NCBI GenBank assembly: GCA_009760855.2
Contig: WPIO01000088.1
Span: 1,707,501 to 1,754,863 of the forward strand
Source: Cristatella mucedo
Lineage: Eukaryota > Bryozoa > Phylactolaemata > Cristatellidae
Direction: 5' to 3'
Length of the DNA stretch: 47,363 nucleotides
The position numbers and the translations under genes are program-made. Of this stretch, positions 31,085 through 41,868 are shown one piece after another (within the stretch, counting starts at the first letter, position 1; every line of letters starts with the position of its first letter). The notes beneath the pieces were generated by a model that worked only from the letters and a program-made list of their open reading frames with translations, ran no database searches and was not told the DNA's origin.

Positions 31085-31907
31085 CCACCATTGACTCTGC
31101 TACGGCACCCGGAGCACTGGCCGACGTTGCTCCCAGCATGGCTCCCGCCTCCACCACCACCTCGGCCTCTGTCTCTGCCTCCGTCTCCGCCTTCACCCCC
31201 GTGTCCGCCTCCGTGTCCGCCTCCGTGTCCGCCTCCGTGGCCGCCTCCGTGGCCGCCTCCGTGGCCGCCTCCGTGGCCGCCTCCGTGGCCGCCTCCGTGT
31301 CCGCCTCCGTGTCCGCCTCCGTGTCCGCCTCCGTGTCCGCCTCCGTGTCCGCCTCCGTGTCCGCCTCCGTGTCCGCCTCCGTGTCGGCCTCCGTGTCCGC
31401 CTCCGTGTCGGCCTCCGTGTCGGCCTCCGTGTCGGCCTCCGTGTCGGCCTCCGTGTCGGCCTCCGTGTCGGCCTCCGTGTCGGCCTCCGTGTCGGCCTCC
31501 GTGTCGGCCTCCGTGTCGGCCTCCGTGTCGGCCTCCGTGTCGGCCTCCGTGTCGGCCTCCGTGTCGGCCTCCGCGTCGGCCTCCGCGTCGGCCTCCGCGT
31601 CGGCCTCCGCGTCGGCCTCCGTGTCGGCCTCCGTGTCGGCCTCCGTGTCGGCCTCCGTGTCGGCCTCCGTGTCGGCCTCCGTGTCGGCCTCCGTGTCCGC
31701 CTCCGTGTCCGCCTCCGTGTCCGCCTCCGTGTCCGCCTCCGTGTACGCCTCCGTGTCCGCCTCTGCCTTCGCCTCCGTGTCCGCCTCCATGTCCACCTCT
31801 GCCTCCGGCACTGCCTCTGGCACTGCTTCCGGCACTGCTTCAAGCTGTGGTGCTATGCCAATCTTTACTGCATTAGCGACCAAGTGGACCCTATTGGGGA
31901 CACCTAG
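31085..31907 (-). CDS. Large EA-repeat exon of U3 (runs of TEAD)
   Basis: Minus-strand exon of 823 nt with a strong acceptor (CGTTTCTCTCGCAG, phase 0) and a perfect donor (GTAAGT, phase 1). The donor matches U1 and U2. It reads [40 protein letters not shown], then roughly 50 four-residue repeats, mostly TEAD with blocks of AEAD and TEAA, and ends [13 protein letters not shown]. The start phase fits the U3 start exon (33785-33856). The product would be a highly acidic, low-complexity segment within a larger protein. The + strand frame (SVSASVSA) and the other frames over the same repeat are shadows. Confidence 0.55.
31199..31800. repeat. 12-bp coding minisatellite
   Basis: About 50 copies of GCCTCCGTGTC(C/G) with variants in ordered blocks: GTGGCC near 31235-31295, GTGTCC to about 31380, GTGTCG to about 31570, GCGTCG near 31570-31615, then GTGTCG and GTGTCC again. 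The period is a multiple of three, so every expansion keeps the frame. Confidence 0.95.
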
Positions 31908-32083
31908 CTGCGAGAGAAACGATATGGAAAAAAGCAATGACACGATGCTCTAACTATGCCACGGGTGAGCCAGTAATCTACCTCCAATAAGTAAAGCAGC
32001 ACTGCTTATTTCCTAGTCTATAACTTAAAAAATTGAAAATGTAGAGTTTATCCTTAATGCTAGAGAGTGTGAGAGATAGAGAG

Positions 32084-32222
<139 letters not shown>

Positions 32223-33784
32223 GTAAAAGCGATCAGATGTCACGGAATCATGGAGAGTGAGGTTCTTGATCTTATTAGTATCTCAAAAGATCTGAACCTA
32301 GCAAAAATGTGAAGCACGAGAACAGGTTTTAGACTCCGCGAATGATTAGGCTCCACGAGAGCAACCAATTCTCCTGGGTGGTACGGAATTATTATCAATT
32401 AAATCCAAGCACGACTTATAATGAGGAACGTGCCAAATTTGCACGTCACTATATCTTGGTAGCTTCGAAAAGCACGTTTTATATGGCACTATTGCAGCAG
32501 TTAAGCAGTCCAATACCTAAATAAAATTTAAGAAATACCGGCAGTAAACATTACGACTAGTAAGTGCTAAAAGTAAACACAGCTCAAATAGAATATTTTC
32601 TAATAAAAATTGCGATTGCAATGATGACAAAAATGATAGAACCACAAATAAATACATATCTATATGTAATATAGTATATTTATTATATAGAAATATATCT
32701 AGTTTAGAGAACTACATTTCTTTCAATGCAGTCAAAATATTCGAAATGATTCATTTAGTTTGTGACAATGAGCAAATGATATGCAGTAGACGAACCCACA
32801 AGATAAGTAACACAGACGTAGTACTGGCTTTCTATTATGTGAAAGGGTAGAATTACAGCTTTAATTCCAGCTCTTTTATCCAGAAGTCTGATAATCAGTA
32901 TGAGTTAAGCTTATACAATAATGAATATTGCTTTGAAAATAGCACCTATTACTATTTAATTAATCGAACCCAGCCATTTCAAGTGCTCTGTTGCATAACT
33001 ACTAGTTAGTCATCAAGTCTTATCGACAGTGATCTTTCGGATGACATATGATCTCGAAGTTTCAGATGGAGATGTTATGGCTATAGATTATACCGTTGGC
33101 AAGAGTTAGATCCTAAGGCTAACGTTCCCTTAACCCAACTGGCCAATATCTCTTGATCGAAGAATTGATAATTTTCAGGTTTTACACTTGAGAATCCTAG
33201 TAAGCTACCTAAGGCTTACCTAAATCGCTCTAATCAATAACTGTTCATGGCCGTATTCGTGCACCGTATCAGCATTTAGCTGTGTCAGCGAAACTTCGTC
33301 TGCTATTTCAATCCTTATTCACTGTCATTATTAATAAAAGATTAAAGATTATACATTAAACATTATACATTATTCACTGTTTTTGACTGGCACTAAGAGT
33401 AGCTGCACGATAGCTAAAATCGTGTGAGAAGAGGTTAGAGGCTTAGACGTGTAGAGTGGTGGAACGCTCGACCGGGAGGCTTTCAGCGATCGCAGCGATA
33501 AAAGTGAGAGGTGAAAGGCTTCAAGTGTAAAGAGCAAGTGCTCTGACGGGTCAACTGGTTAGCTCGTACAATCACAGCTATGATTGATCTAAATAGATAA
33601 TTGATAATAAATAACTATAGGTGATTGGTACATTTGATTTAGTATAGGAAAAACCGTCCAATCGTGGCCCATGCATGCTCTGATAAATTGTTTGTGTACT
33701 AAGAGTCACTGAAGCTTCAGCGTTCGAACACTACCCTTGACGTCGATCAGCAGCTCACATGTTGCTGGTGTTACTACTCCTTAC

Positions 33785-33856
33785 CTCTTCGTCTCGCTCA
33801 GGCTCTGAGCCTAACAGTCGATGCCGGTCGATGGCGGCTGCCCTCTGGTTTGACAT
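33785..33856 (-). CDS. MSNQ start exon of U3
   Basis: The minus-strand ATG at 33856 opens 24 codons, MSNQRAAAIDRHRLLGSEPE then RDEE, to a good donor, GTAAGG, in phase 0. It has a single copy of the unit that is tripled in U2. The phase matches the acceptor of the U3 EA exon at 31907, giving an intron of about 1.9 kb that contains the GA microsatellite. U3 is therefore the most complete candidate gene of the family. Confidence 0.5.
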
Positions 33857-35125
33857 ACTACAAGAATTGTTAGAGTGATACCATGAATTCGAACTTAACA
33901 TGAACGACGCTTTATAAGTGTCTAGTGCAACTTGCGCCTCTGCTTGAGAATCTTCAGTTAGAGATTTTGGCGTTACCGCGAGCGAGTAGCTGTGGCCGAG
34001 ATTTGAGACAGACGTGTTCGGCTAGCATTTCACCAAAGGGACGTTAAAATGCAACCAGCAAATAAAAAAGCGTTCGCCTCTGAGTGAAAGTTTCAAGTCA
34101 GTCGTCATAGCTAATAGGTTATTTTTAGTAACCTTAATTATCTTCCTGGTGTCTTCTTCGCTTCATCTTCATATACATTATCTATTTATGATTTTCCATG
34201 AGAAAAAAAGCATTCACTGAGTGCAAGTGTCGTTGAAGCGATAGACAAATCACTGTGAGAAAATGATTCGAACGGCAGAGTCTTTCAAAAAAAACACAAG
34301 TAGAGAAATTAAGGACGTCGAAATAGTTTGATTTGGCCACAGATGTATCTGCCGTCATTGCAGTGACACCGCTTGCAGGCCACGATGAAAAGAGGCGTAC
34401 TGACTGTCATAGTTACGATGCATAGTTCAGGCATTTTCGACTTTGAAATATATTAATTATAATAACACTCTTTATAATGTATCCTAAGATAACTCAATCT
34501 CTTTCTAAAGTGATTTACATTTGCTGCAAAGAAAACACGATCGAATGGCTTGTGGTATCTTGCTTGATAAACAACATGAACAACATGGTTTTGGGTGACA
34601 TGGACAGAGTTTGCATGCAAGTGTGGTTAGTGGCAGCATACACAATGTCAACAAGCAACCTTGTCAGCTCGCACAAGCACATAAATAAGAATCACAGTGA
34701 TCCACAAAATTCTGTAATAAATAAGTGGGTTTTGAATTTCTTTTTATATATGGACAAATCAGGATTTGCCGTGACATAGATGGGGAGTGAGTTCCAGAAT
34801 GCTGGAGCGTACGAGTGAAGGCAAGATCTACAAAGGATTTGAGATTTATACGAGTTATCTGGAAACATTTAAATTCCGAAAAGCGGATTGTACGCATCTG
34901 AACCTAGTGGGGAAGTATATCTGACAGTTAGAGTGGAGCCAAAGGATGAAGTGACCGAAAAGCGAGCGACAAAACCTTGACGTCAATCCGTTGCTTGACT
35001 GGTAGCCAGTGCAGGTCGGCGAGAAGTGGTGTGATGTGGCAACTGCGATGCTCACGACAGACAAGCTTAGCTGCAGAGTTGTGCACCAGCTGTAAGCGCC
35101 TGGTTGTACATGCTGGTAAACCAGG

Positions 35126-35395
35126 AATAATAATAATAATAATAATAATAATTCACTTGATAAAGCGTCCTCAGAGAATTTAATCTCTCTCTAGGCGCTT
35201 TACATTTGCTGTAAAGTGAAATGCAATTGAATGGTAAGTAAAATCATGCTTGAAAAACAAACGAAATGAATAATATGGTTAGGGGTGACATGCACAGGGT
35301 CAGTATGCAAATGTGGTTAGTGGCAGCATTCACAGTGTCAGCACGCATAAGCACATCAAGGACGAATCACAGGGACCCACTAAATGCTGTCCTAG
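35126..35395 (-). mobile_element. Younger LINE A 3' fragment nested in older LINE A
   Basis: (AAT)n, a well-preserved hairpin and 3' UTR, ending at the CACTAAATGCTGTCC region. It is much less diverged than its host copy. Confidence 0.9.
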
Positions 35396-35410
35396 CAAGT
35401 ATATCTAATT

Positions 35411-35551
35411 AATATAATTCATTTGTATAGCGCCCCAAGAGAACTTAATCTCTATTCAGGCGCTTCAAATATGCGTAGGGGCTCGAGCCCACAACCTCAG
35501 CCAGACCTTGGTCGGGGCGAGCACCTTAGCCACTGGACCAAACCAGCGCAG
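35411..35551 (-). mobile_element. SINE1 copy d
   Basis: Minus-orientation copy with tail hairpin (GCGCCCCAAGAGAACTTAAT), B box and head (GGACCAAACCAGC), directly abutting the nested LINE A fragment. Confidence 0.88.
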
Positions 35552-35604
35552 CAAGCAGTGAGTTACAGAAGTCAAGACGTAATCTCACAAATGCTAACGC
35601 AGAT

Positions 35605-35934
35605 GTGGTGCAGATGACATTTCAAACAGATTATTGCACCAGAATAAGTCATTAAAATTTCACAACCGTATAGTGAAATAGCAGTAAGACCACTGGCATA
35701 AGCTGCAAATGCGACAGAATATGTCAACAGTTAATACATTCCTTATCAAACTCGCGGCGAACGCAAAGATGTGACTGAACTAAAAGAGTGTGAGAGAGAG
35801 AAAGAGAGAGAGAAAGAGATGGGAGAGAGAGTGAGAGAAAGATACGGAGAGTGAGAAAAAGAAAGAGGGGAGGAGACATTTGGAGAAAGAAAGAGGGGTG
35901 GAGAGATCTGGAGAGAGACGCAATGAGAATAAGG

Positions 35935-35983
<49 letters not shown>

Positions 35984-36480
35984 CTAGAGAGAAAAAGAGA
36001 GAGGGACTACGAATAATAATAATAATAATAATTCACTTGATAAAGCGTCCTCAGAGAACTTAATCTCTCTCTAGGCGCTTTACATTTGCTGTAAAGTGAA
36101 ATGCAACTGAATGGTTGGTAAGTAAAATCATGCTTGAAAAACAAACGAAATGAATAATATGGTTAGGGGTGAATACAAGAGTATAGTACCTATATAGAGA
36201 AAGGGAGCGATAGAGAAAGGGAGAGGGAGAGAGGGAGAGAGAAACTATGAAAAAGAGAGCATAGTACGTCATTACCACACTAATGACAGGTTTGACTGAG
36301 CCTCGGGCAGTTGTGACTTCTGATAGAATACTCCAGCTATTACACGCTAGTTTAAATATCTTTACTTGCGTTTAACACCTAATGTAGTCAAGGGACCAGT
36401 ACCTGAAAAAACAACGACCAGGTTCTTGCGTTGACGGTGCTGCTCACACGACGTTAAAATCCAAGAACTTCCGCTTGCAC
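35605..36480. repeat. Segment E2 of the duplicated block
   Basis: Paralogue of E1 (22015-22660), with GA-rich stretches at 35790-36005 and 36190-36260 and a LINE A insertion at 36011-36175. Confidence 0.75.
36011..36175 (-). mobile_element. LINE A 3' fragment inserted in E2
   Basis: 165 bp from (AAT)n to GGTTAGGGGT, flanked by GAAT on both sides. In E1 the sequence GACTACGAATATGAGAGTAT is uninterrupted, so the empty site is preserved. Confidence 0.92.
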
Positions 36481-37139
36481 TGGCTAGTACAGTAAGGACA
36501 GATCCACATCCGCTTCCGGTGACAGTGCAAAATAGACGCGGGAAAGTCGGTTTTCACGCAGAACGTTCATGTAGTTTCAATTTAACTCTTTTTAGCAGGT
36601 TAATTCAATGCAATAGCGGCTGAAATCCATGCCCACAGAATCGCGAAGCGCTGCTATGCCGAAGCGACCTTTGCCGGTCCGGGTAGTGGCACAAAGCACA
36701 CAACGCTCCTGAACCGAATGCTTGCAATAGGCCAACGGTAAAATACTGACATCACCCACAATATTTCGCATAGAGCGCCCACAAAAAAGCCGTATTAGAA
36801 ACCGCACAAGCAATAGCCAAGTATATTAGTACTTATATTAGGGTCACTTTCAAAAGAATTATTTTGCAGGCTCACGGTAGCTCAGGCTAACAGCTACGAT
36901 TCACCGATTGGCAGTACGTCACCCCGCGATAGGACCGTTGTCAGCATTTCGCCTTATCAATCATAACGTCAAAATCATAAGTGATGCGATGGTATCGTAT
37001 AAACATAGTCGGAGAAATAGTTCTTGATCCTTTAAATGACTGTTTCGGCTTGCCGGAGTCAATAAATGCCGGGAAAATGAGGGCGAAGACCTGCAGTATT
37101 CTTAAAATCAGCGGCATCTCCCAGCTTCGGCCGCCAACA
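36481..37139. other. Mostly unassigned; possible piggyBac-like remnant on the minus strand
   Basis: A minus frame at 36592-36813 contains KHSVQERCVLCATTRTGKGR and, after a break, DSVGMDFSRYC. The C-x2-C start and spacing recall the cysteine-rich tail of piggyBac transposases, but the second cysteine pair is not clear. Nothing else was recognised here. Confidence 0.25.
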
Positions 37140-37915
37140 AGGATCTCAGTCAGACTTCCGTTTTAACGTCTTCAAACGTCGTTCGCGTCGTTCTTAACGA
37201 CGCGAAGCCATCGAGCGAGCGGGAACCTTTGCTGGTCTGCTCGTCCAGCAGCTGTGGCCCTGCTCAGACTCTGCAAAGGTCGCGGCAAACTTTTCCTACC
37301 ACTTCCGGCCATTTCAGGAGCTCGAGCAGGCACACTGGGCCCAAAGAAACCACGCCCATTCCTCCGCCCGCCCGGCCGGCCGGCCGGCCGGCCGGAGGAA
37401 TGGGCGTGGCCAGGCGAACGAACAAACAAGCAGTCGCAGCGGTCGCGAAGGTGCCCGCGGCAATTATATCCATTTTTGTTTTTTTGCGAACCTTGCGATA
37501 TCGCCATCGCAACTTGCGTCTGTTGAGCCGTAGTCGATCTTAAACCCCGGAGGCTCGCTCGAGTCGGTCGGTCACGGAGCGAACCGCCAAGTCCGCCCTT
37601 GACGTCACGCCCTGACTGTCGGAACGTCTTCCGCTGCCCTTCCCTTGCGAGCGTTACTAACGCACGCTGTTGCTCTGTCCACCCCGTTACTTCCCTCGCT
37701 GGCGCACCCATCTGCACTCGTTAACACTTTCCGGCGCAAAACCGTCATGGCTAGAGGTAGTCGCCGCGAGCCGTGCCAGTAGCCATGTCGCAGTTCTAAA
37801 TTCGTACTAAGAAACGCGCGAAGAAAAAAATCAAGCACAACAACAGTTAGCTCTGACCCCCACACGACGCGGATTGAACACGACCGGACGAGTGCGATTT
37901 GAACTACGCCAGTGC
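37140..37915. promoter_or_regulatory. CpG-rich block with a long perfect hairpin, possible promoter
   Basis: GC- and CpG-rich island in AT-rich surroundings. Both strands are open for 80-180 codons without family resemblance (for example 37172-37717 minus), as expected of GC-rich noncoding DNA. It lies upstream of the minus-strand beta gene copy and also upstream of the + strand candidate exons near 41 kb, so it could serve either. The hairpin is at 37350-37409. Confidence 0.35.
37350..37409. repeat. Perfect 17-bp inverted repeat around a CCGG tract
   Basis: Left arm CCACGCCCATTCCTCCG (37350-37366) and right arm CGGAGGAATGGGCGTGG (37393-37409) are exact reverse complements. The 26-bp spacer is almost all CCGG repeats and can itself pair, so the whole 60 bp can form a nearly continuous stem. 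Confidence 0.97.
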
Positions 37916-37919
37916 TTCG

Positions 37920-38010
37920 TCTGTCAGACTGATCTTTGCTCTCAATGGTTCAAGTAGGATGATGTGATTGACAGTGTTAAACGCTGCTGACAGATCCGGC
38001 TGGGCTAAAT
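37920..38010 (-). mobile_element. RT motif A fragment of a LINE
   Basis: The minus strand reads DLSAAFNTVNHIILLEPLRA, which is the motif A region of L2/CR1-type reverse transcriptases. The sequence differs from LINE A (DLSVAFDTIDH), so it is a different or older family. It is very short. Confidence 0.6.
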
Positions 38011-39529
38011 AGATACAGACCAGATAGATCTAGATAGATCCACACAGGCTCAGCTCAGCTCAAACTCTATTCGCGTCGTACTTGGTGCGCAGGATTTCAC
38101 GGGATACGCGAAGGTCAGCGGTTTCAGTGGAGGAGGTTTGGGGCACTAATTTTCTTTTATAAAATTACGATAATTACATGTAATTATCTTATTATAAAAT
38201 GTGTTTGAAAATTATTATAAAAATAATCTTCTTTCAATGTGTCTTACAAGCTGCTTAGCGAAAATATTTTAAAACACCTTTGAAAAAAAAGAGTTCGAGT
38301 TAAGCAATCTTTTTTTTTGGACCTTGGGGCACTGGAAAACAGTCAGGAGGTCAACCAATTTTTACAGTATTTAGTGTACTCATTGTTAGATCTATTACAT
38401 AGATACGCATACATCTGTCACGGCGATATCTGCATAAAATAAACGCCTAGAATGCGTTTCGCGATGGCGTCGGCATGAGGTGGAAATTCTTTTGAACTGG
38501 CAGTGAACTAAGAACTAGTAAACTACGAACTGTGCACCGAGCTAAACACTTTTAAAAGCTCCATGTGCACTCTATGAATATTTACCAAAATTAGTCTATC
38601 TGACCGTCGCACGACAAATACTTCTGCCTGAATGTACGCAACTATGCTGTTAAAATAGCTTTCGTGAACTATTGGCAAGCGACGAATGAATTCATTCTTG
38701 TCAAACTCTTTAAAAAGTGAGTTGGATTTTTCTCTCAAAGAAGTGCAATTAATATGCATAGTTCAATCAAGCGCCTCTGGAAATTTCTGGAAATTTCTGG
38801 AAAGCCACCGAGCTTCTTTGCAGTACCGAAGACTTTCATATTCTGCTCTCACGGTCTTACAAAGCCTCTTGAACTTCAAGATATCTAAGAGCTACAATAA
38901 AAATAAAAATATAATCTTGAGCCAAGGGTCCTGAATCTTGGCTTTGATGAAATTTACAGCTCACAAGCCATTAGACGTGACGTTTTTCAGAAATTCTGAT
39001 AGATTTTTTGACGCCGATAAAGGCCAAGTTAGAACACTGGGGGGAAGGGGGCGGCGGCGGCTAGGGTGACCTTCCGACCATCTTGCTTTACCGAAACAGC
39101 AAAACCGGATAGGCAGCCAAGCAGCAAGCAGCTCGCTCAGTCTGTACGCAGATTTATACCTACATTTTTCTTCCGCTCGATGCTCTGCTGAAAAATAAAC
39201 TAATCACCGTTTCTTAAATGCTAAAAATCTTGGTAAATGAATAGCATGTTTCTTGGTGAATGGATAACATGATAAATGGAGCAGCTAGCTACACTGTGAG
39301 ATGTGTATTGCTAGTTACTAAAATCAGCCGATAGACGCCGCCATCTACAACCAAACTTTACACACAGCTCATACTAACAAAGTGTATGGGCTCTTTTAGG
39401 TTTATACATCAATAGAAATACATATACCTAGGCTGTTTTGAATTAAATTCATCGAAAAACTAAATTCATTAAATAAAATTCATCAAAGATTGAGTTTTCC
39501 TTTACTCAATCTAACTTAATTTATCTCCG
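38011..39529. other. AT-rich, mostly unassigned
   Basis: Low GC, with poly-A/T runs. Apart from the weak candidate exon at 38586-38759 I see nothing assignable. Confidence 0.4.
38586..38759 (-). CDS. Weak candidate exon
   Basis: The minus strand is open for 58 codons to a GTAAAT donor in phase 0. It includes NSLFKEFDKNEFIRRLPIVH and ESYFNSIVAYIQAEVFVVRR. The composition looks protein-like in AT-rich DNA, where chance frames are short. The plus strand is open as well (38686-38934). No family recognised; the 5' border is uncertain. Confidence 0.25.
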
Positions 39530-39760
39530 CCGACAACAAGACAAAGCCACAAAGATTATGTGGTCGTTACGCTCGAGAGTCGAATGTAGCGAACTTAAAG
39601 TCCAATCGGATTCGAGTACGCATTCGGTAGCCAGCAGACTTGGTCTCACGCATAAAAAAAAGAAAGTGAGAAGCACGGCAGCTGAGTCAGGAGATTCGTT
39701 GAGGTGGTGACGTAGCATGAAAGTAGGAAAGCTCAGGACGATATTGCACTTGATATTGCA
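39530..39760 (-). mobile_element. LINE family B 3' fragment, diverged
   Basis: Shares CGCATTCGGTAGCCA and the following GACTT(G/C)GTCTCACGCA with the family B copy at 30094-30690. Short and decayed. Confidence 0.6.
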
Positions 39761-39850
39761 CTTGATAACGGACGGCTAGGAGGACAGGACGGCTGCAGAG
39801 GATCCACCACAGGCCGTGGCCGCAGCAAGAGAGTAAAATAAGTAAATAAA

Positions 39851-40030
39851 TAAATAAAATTCATTCGTATATAGCGCCCCAAGAGAACTTAATCTCCATT
39901 CAGGCGCTTCACATAATACGCCTCGGGGCTCGAGCCTGCGACCTCAGACCTTAGACCTTGGTCTTTGTCTTGTCTTTGAGTTCTTGACAGAACTTGGGCG
40001 AGCACCTTAACCGCTGGACCAGGCCAGCTC
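39851..40030 (-). mobile_element. SINE1 copy e with internal insertion
   Basis: Tail hairpin and B box present, but the A-box side is separated by about 45 extra bp rich in GTCTT (39955-40000). Confidence 0.8.
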
Positions 40031-40367
40031 GGCGATTCCATTGCATAAGAAGGAGGCTATTGTGACTCGTGTCTCGTCAACTGCCCGGACGTTACTGAGT
40101 CGCTGCGCATGTCTCATATTTGTAGGTTTAGTTTTGCACGGTCTCTCAGATTTAATTTGAGTCAGGCATGGCAAAAGAATCTTGATTCATGAGCATATTT
40201 TCCTGATCTTTTGTAGAGCCTCTTTACAAGTGAAGCCCGGTCTTCAGCAAGCAAGTAAGAGTCATCTGTTTCACAAGTTCTGTGACTAGAAGAGTAGAGA
40301 TCGTGATTATATTAAATCATATGAAAATTCTCACCAGCAGAATCAGACTTGAGACTGCAAGACCACA

Positions 40368-40380
40368 ACACACACACACA

Positions 40381-40461
<81 letters not shown>
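40368..40461. repeat. (AC)n followed by (TA)n microsatellite
   Basis: About 39 CA units, with one TACA interruption, and then TATATATATA. It adjoins SINE1 copy f. Confidence 0.95.
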
Positions 40462-40462
<1 letters not shown>

Positions 40463-40464
<2 letters not shown>

Positions 40465-40565
40465 ATAAATATATTTCATTTGTATAGCCCCCCAAGAGAT
40501 CCTAATCTCTATTCAGGCGCTTCACATATGCCTCGGGGCTCGAGCCCGCGACCTCAGCCAGGCCG
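40463..40565 (-). mobile_element. SINE1 copy f, head truncated
   Basis: Tail hairpin (CCCCAAGAGATCCTAATCTC), B box and part of the head, ending at GGCCG before the A box. Confidence 0.8.
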
Positions 40566-40602
40566 ATCACGTGAACAGCTATAGGTGTCTGGCTCATTAG
40601 GC

Positions 40603-40750
40603 TTTAATAATAATAATAATAATACATTTGATAGAGCTCTATCAGATAACTCAATCTCTTTCTAGGCGCTTCATAACTGCAGCAAAAGGTTAATGGTAGC
40701 ATGCTCAATAGACAGCAAGAATACTATGGTTAGGGGTGACGAGCAGGGGG
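40603..40750 (-). mobile_element. LINE A 3' fragment, diverged
   Basis: (AAT)n followed by an altered hairpin (GATAGAGCTCTATCAGATAA) and GGTTAGGGGTGACGAGCAG. Confidence 0.75.
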
Positions 40751-40822
40751 GAGTTGCCTGAAAGTGTTATTATGATTATTATTACTATTATACTTTGCCT
40801 TGCCTGCGTCAATTGCAGGTAG

Positions 40823-41831
40823 AAAGGACGAGAAGAAGAATTCATAAGTCAGCCTAACTTTAAGGTTAAAGGTCGACTCCTCGACCAATGCCGCAGGGTG
40901 AGAACTTACAGATGAGCATGCCACACATTGTCATAAGCTTCACATATCTCTTAAATAATGAAGGGACGATTGTAAGCGGGCGGGTGGGGGCCGGACAGAG
41001 TTCTCTTTGATGAATATTGGGAGTCCGCTCTGCTCTGTCTCTTCCCGCTGTCAATCTGTGCGGCCTCAGTGACCGGCAGGCTGACCTTCGGCTCGCTTGA
41101 CCTTCGACAGTGACCTTCGGCTCGCTTGACCTTCGACAGTGACCTTCGGCTCGCTTGACCGTCGACAGTGACCTTCGGCTCGCTTGACCTTCGACAGTGA
41201 CCCTCGGTTTGCTTGACCTTTGACAGTGACCCTCGGCTCGCTCGACCTTTGTACTTGCTCTCACAGCTTACCTATAGCTTCAGCTTGTGCAAGCATAAAG
41301 ACCTGGCACTGTAAGTAGTCCACGGCTGCTCATTTTTTGCGGCAGCAGCTCTCACTAAGTGACAGCGTGTGACAGCGGTACCGAAGTGGCCCCGGCAATG
41401 TCGACAGGGATTCGCACATTCTTTCGAAAGAAATGTCCCGACGCTGCTACCTCTTAACTGGAAAAATATGACACTTGCCAGATACGTGCCGAGCTGGTTT
41501 TGTCTAGTGGTTAAGGTGCTCGCCCCGACCAAGGTCTGACTGAGGTCGTGGGCTCGCGCCCCGAGGCGTATGTGAAGCGCCTGAATAGAGATTAAGCTCT
41601 CTTGGGGCGCTATATACAAATGAATTATATATTTTTTTACGTAAGTGTGTATCGTCAGTAGGAGTCCGAGGTGATCGTTTAAGGCACAGCGAGCCCATTC
41701 TGCGATACAGCGACGGAGATTTTACCTCACCGTTGAAGCAGCTAGCATATGAAAAGAAGTGGAGAGTTAGATACTCGGCAGCGCAGTTGGCCCCTTCAAA
41801 AAACCTGCAACAGGGCGCGGAGAGAGCTTAA
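40823..41831 (+). CDS. Candidate exons a-c of an unidentified + strand gene
   Basis: Three exons with compatible phases. a: 40823-40897, reading KGREEEFISQPNFKVKGRLL then DQCRR, donor GTGAGA, phase 0. b: 41267-41310, strong acceptor CTTGCTCTCACAG, reading LTYSFSLCKHKDLA, donor GTAAGT, phase 2. c: from 41690 (acceptor GGCACAG), open to TAA at 41829-41831, reading EPILRYSDGDFTSPLKQLAY, EKKWRVRYSAAQLAPSKNLQ, QGAERA. A weak donor (GTTAGA at 41766) could instead join it to downstream exons. A 29-bp tandem repeat lies between a and b, and SINE1 copy g between b and c. No domain or family is recognised. Exon b is also present in inverted form at 41869-41993. The phase agreement supports one gene, but each exon is short. 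Confidence 0.35.
41088..41250. repeat. 29-bp tandem repeat, about 5.5 copies
   Basis: Units of GACCTTCGGCTCGCTTGACC plus TTCGACAGT, with small changes in later copies. There are no spacers, so this is a minisatellite and not a CRISPR array. Confidence 0.93.
41186..41310. repeat. Left arm of a 125-bp perfect inverted repeat
   Basis: Exact reverse complement of 41869-41993. It contains the end of the 29-bp tandem repeats and the whole of candidate exon b. Confidence 0.95.
41492..41632 (+). mobile_element. SINE1 copy g
   Basis: Full-length copy with a near-consensus tail hairpin. The A-box-like sequence is changed (TTGTCTAGTGG). It lies in the spacer of the large inverted repeat. Confidence 0.88.
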
Positions 41832-41868
41832 GCGTCTTAGCCCGATGGCAATATATAATTCATTCTTC

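Larger units (their letters stand above)
34446..35640 (-). mobile_element. LINE A copy beside U3, interrupted by younger retroposons
   Basis: Minus orientation, decayed. The match is continuous to CTGGTAAACCAGG at about 35125 and resumes at GCAGCAAGCAGTGAGTTACAG (about 35552). The gap holds a younger LINE A 3' end and SINE1 copy d. Confidence 0.85.

Noticed and set aside
30986-31953. Three other long frames over the 12-bp minisatellite (proline-cysteine, SVSA and RRRT repeats)
   Set aside because: A repeat whose period is a multiple of three opens every frame. Only the minus TEAD frame has splice sites shared with its paralogues.
41088-41250. CRISPR-like array of 29-bp repeats
   Set aside because: The units are contiguous with no unique spacers and the genome is eukaryotic; this is a minisatellite.
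40866-41264. 132-codon minus frame (VERAEGHCQRSS repeats)
   Set aside because: It is mostly the 29-bp minisatellite; its start is copied in the inverted repeat and then fuses by chance to LINE A at 41915-42253.
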